DNA of 10,092 nt from an uncultured Planctomycetaceae bacterium (lineage in GTDB: Bacteria > Planctomycetota > Planctomycetia > Pirellulales > Pirellulaceae), in NCBI GenBank assembly GCA_937967755.1, contig CALBTA010000678.1, positions 1-10,092 on the forward strand, read 5' to 3'. The notes beneath the pieces were generated by a model. That model was not told the origin of the DNA. It did not search any database and saw only the letters and a program-made list of their open reading frames with translations. This document shows positions 7,727 through 10,092 of this stretch, piece after piece. The position numbers and the translations under genes are program-made. Each line of letters begins with the position of its first letter. Positions within the stretch are counted from its first letter, which is position 1.

Positions 7727-10092
7727 ATGCGCTCTTCTCGATTCGCATTGCCGCTTGCGTGTGTGCTGCTTGCTTTCGGCACGGTTGGCCACGGTGCCGA
7801 AGTGATCATGAAAAGCGGCTTCCGCCTGGAAGGAAAACTCGGCAAGGTCAGCGGCCTGGCCGACAACCCTTTGAAACCGGACGGCGGCGGCGGCGCGATT
7901 GACAACCGCCTGATCGTATTGGCCGACGACGGGCTGCGCAGGACATTCGTCTGCACGTATCAGGTTCGCGAAGCACTCGAAGCCGAAGCCCTCACCACCA
8001 CGCGCATCAAAATCGATCAACGCGTGGCGGTCGGCCGCGCCCGTCGCATCGGCATGGTCGGCCCGATCATTTCCGTCGACCCGTGGGATTCGTTTGGCCG
8101 CCGGAAATTCACGATGCAAACCTCCAAAGGCCCGCTGACGGTCATTCAAGGCATCACCGAAATCACGCCGGTTTGGACCAAGGTCGAAGGGCTGCAAAGC
8201 GGCACTCCGTACCAATGGGATATGCGGATCGCCACCAGCAGCATCCCGCGGGCGACGCTCAGCGCGGTGCTGATGAACCAGATTGATGCGAAAGACGTCG
8301 ACCAGCGGCGGCAAATTGTGAAGCTGTACATCGAATCAGATCGCTACCGCGACGCCAGCAAAGAGCTGACCGGCATGTTCGAGGATTTCCCCGACCTGCG
8401 CAAAGAAATGACCGACCTGGCCCGCGATCTGCGGCAAATGAGCGCCCGCCGGCTGATGAAGGAGATTGAGCTGCGCCAGGAGGCCGGGCAAGACCGACTG
8501 GCGATGCGGATGCTAGAAGGCTTTCCCAACGAAGGGGTCGCCGGCATCATCTTGGGCGAAGTCGCTGAGAAGGAAGCCGAGTACGAGAAGACCGTCGAGA
8601 AAGCCCGCCTGGTGCTCGCCAAGTTCGACGAGAACGTGAAACTGGTCGATGATGCCGACCTGCGGCGCCGCATCGAACCCGTGCAGCAGGAAATCAACGA
8701 CGAACTGAACATCCATACGCTCGATCGCTTCGGCGATTTCCTTCGCCTGGCCGACGCGGAACGGCTCGAGCCGGAGCAGAAGGTTTCGCTGGCGATCAGC
8801 AACTGGTTGATGGGGGGCGAGGGGGTTGAGAACCTGGCGGTCTCACTTTCGATCTACAACACCCGCAACCTCGCCCGCGATTATCTGGCCAGCACCCGTC
8901 GCGACCAACGGGCCAAGCTGCTCGAAGCGATGCGGCAGGAAGAAGGGGCCACACCCGCCTACCTGGCGAAGCTGATCGCCCACATGAAACCGCCGCTGGC
9001 GCCGCCCGAACCCGCAGCGGCGATCGGAGAGGACGCGGATGAAAACGAGAAGCAACCGGCCATCCCCGGCCTGCACGAAATGACTGTACCCGGCCTCTCG
9101 GGCATGGCCGACATCACGTACTACGTGCAGCTGCCTCCGGAGTACGATCCGTACAAGCGTTACCCGGCGATCGTCACGATGCACGGATCGGCAACCGGCC
9201 CGGTCGATCAAATCGATTGGTGGTCAGGTGTTTACAACGATCGCATGCAGCTTCGCCTCGGGCAAGCGGCTCGCCGCGGCTATATCGTGATCGCCCCCGC
9301 CTGGACGCGAAAGCACCAGCGGAAGTACGAGTACTCCGCCCGCGAGCACGCCACGGTGCTGTTCAGTTTGCGTGACGCCTGCAAGCGGTTCAGCGTTGAT
9401 ACCGACCGCGTCTTCCTCACCGGCCACAGCATGGGCGGGGATGCCGCGTGGGATATCGGGCTGGCCCACCCTGATTTGTGGGCGGGCGTCATGCCTATCG
9501 TTGCCACCGCCGACAAGTACATCACCCGGTATTGGAAGAACGCCAAGCACGTGCCGTTCTATTTCGTCAATGGCGAAATGGATGGTGATCGCCTGTCGAT
9601 CAACGGGCCGGAGCTGGACCGCTACCTGACGAAGACCGGCTTCGATTGCGTCGTCGTCGAATTCCTCGGCCGCGGGCATGAGGATTTCATCGACGAAGTG
9701 CAGCGGCTATTCAATTGGATGGAACTGCACGAGCGCGATTTCGCCCCGGAAGAATTCGAAGTGAACACCCTGCGCACCTGGGACAACTTCTTCTGGTGGG
9801 CGGAAATTTCAAACATGCCCGCCCGCGGCATCGTCGCCCCGGTGCTGTTCGACGACCGCATCGGCGACGTCCGTCCGATTTTGGCCGAAGGCCGCATCGT
9901 CCCATCGGCCAACCGCGTCCGGCTCGAAACCGGGGCCGGCAAAGCAACGATCTTCCTCTCGCCCGAGTTGATCGACTTCAACCAGCGGATCTCGATCAGC
10001 GTCAACCGCCAACGCGACATCAGCGACAACATCCGCCCGCAAATCGAAACCATCCTCGAAGACACCCGCACCCGCGGCGACCGCCAACACCC
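7727..10092 (+). CDS. Secreted multidomain alpha/beta hydrolase (3' end outside window)
   Basis: The frame is open for 788 codons to the right edge. Residues 1-24 (MRSSRFALPLACVLLAFGTV, then GHGA) are a signal peptide, so it acts in the periplasm or outside. Residues about 25-165 look beta-rich, beginning AEVIMKSGFRLEGKL. Residues about 180-420 are charged and helical, perhaps TPR-like or coiled. A Pro/Ala/Glu linker spans 422-446. The alpha/beta hydrolase follows: oxyanion segment MHGSATGP (His486-Gly487), nucleophile elbow GHSMGGDA with Ser568, acid Asp619 or Asp621 in NGEMDGD, and His651 in GRGHEDF. This order fits esterase, PHB-depolymerase-like or S9-like enzymes; the substrate cannot be told. 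A further beta-rich part starts near 700. ATG 7727 directly begins the signal peptide; the SD (AGG) is weak. The gene is divergent from the two-TM gene. Confidence 0.9.
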   Translation, partial: MRSSRFALPLACVLLAFGTVGHGAEVIMKSGFRLEGKLGKVSGLADNPLKPDGGGGAIDNRLIVLADDGLRRTFVCTYQVREALEAEALTTTRIKIDQRVAVGRARRIGMVGPIISVDPWDSFGRRKFTMQTSKGPLTVIQGITEITPVWTKVEGLQSGTPYQWDMRIATSSIPRATLSAVLMNQIDAKDVDQRRQIVKLYIESDRYRDASKELTGMFEDFPDLRKEMTDLARDLRQMSARRLMKEIELRQEAGQDRLAMRMLEGFPNEGVAGIILGEVAEKEAEYEKTVEKARLVLAKFDENVKLVDDADLRRRIEPVQQEINDELNIHTLDRFGDFLRLADAERLEPEQKVSLAISNWLMGGEGVENLAVSLSIYNTRNLARDYLASTRRDQRAKLLEAMRQEEGATPAYLAKLIAHMKPPLAPPEPAAAIGEDADENEKQPAIPGLHEMTVPGLSGMADITYYVQLPPEYDPYKRYPAIVTMHGSATGPVDQIDWWSGVYNDRMQLRLGQAARRGYIVIAPAWTRKHQRKYEYSAREHATVLFSLRDACKRFSVDTDRVFLTGHSMGGDAAWDIGLAHPDLWAGVMPIVATADKYITRYWKNAKHVPFYFVNGEMDGDRLSINGPELDRYLTKTGFDCVVVEFLGRGHEDFIDEVQRLFNWMELHERDFAPEEFEVNTLRTWDNFFWWAEISNMPARGIVAPVLFDDRIGDVRPILAEGRIVPSANRVRLETGAGKATIFLSPELIDFNQRISISVNRQRDISDNIRPQIETILEDTRTRGDRQH

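Noticed and set aside
8344..8802. 152-codon minus-strand frame rich in Ser and Arg
   Set aside because: Antisense of the hydrolase helical region; its Ser/Arg composition is the mirror of Glu/Ala/Leu codons.

Overview
The window looks like a chromosome segment of a planctomycete, probably a Pirellulales-type relative. This rests on GC-rich codon use, a large secreted hydrolase with an unassigned N-terminal half, short CxxC zinc-ribbon/membrane proteins, and several families of short palindromic intergenic repeats. No taxonomic marker gene is present, so this is inference.

Layout, left to right. (1) 1-1049, minus: the 5' part of a secreted or membrane-anchored Pro/Asp-rich protein of unknown function, starting inside the 3' end of guaB. 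(2) 982-2457, minus: guaB (IMP dehydrogenase), with a clear SD and a good sigma70-like promoter at 2494-2522. (3) 2458-2712: leader region with two unrelated hairpins. (4) 2713-3733, plus: an IS630-type transposase broken by four frameshifts and lacking its normal C-terminus, ending against half of a dispersed repeat at 3755-3770. (5) 3785-6115, minus: recG, the DNA-branch helicase, with two insertions made of palindromic repeats that are read in frame. (6) 6209-7102, minus: a zinc-ribbon, single-TM, beta-sandwich protein. (7) 7309-7539, minus: a small two-TM protein. (8) 7727 to the right edge, plus: a secreted multidomain alpha/beta hydrolase, incomplete at the 3' end.

The minus-strand genes 7539 to 3785 lie head to tail and are separated by repeat-bearing spacers. 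guaB and recG are housekeeping genes (GMP synthesis; fork and recombination repair); the others cannot be tied to one pathway.

The most notable feature is repeat DNA. Hairpins built from one 24-nt arm sit 7-8 nt after two minus-strand stop codons, and a half copy sits 14 nt after a third. A second palindrome family has entered the recG coding sequence three times without breaking the frame, adding about 50 residues in two loops between helicase motifs. I found no CRISPR array, tRNA, rRNA, or recognisable defence system.
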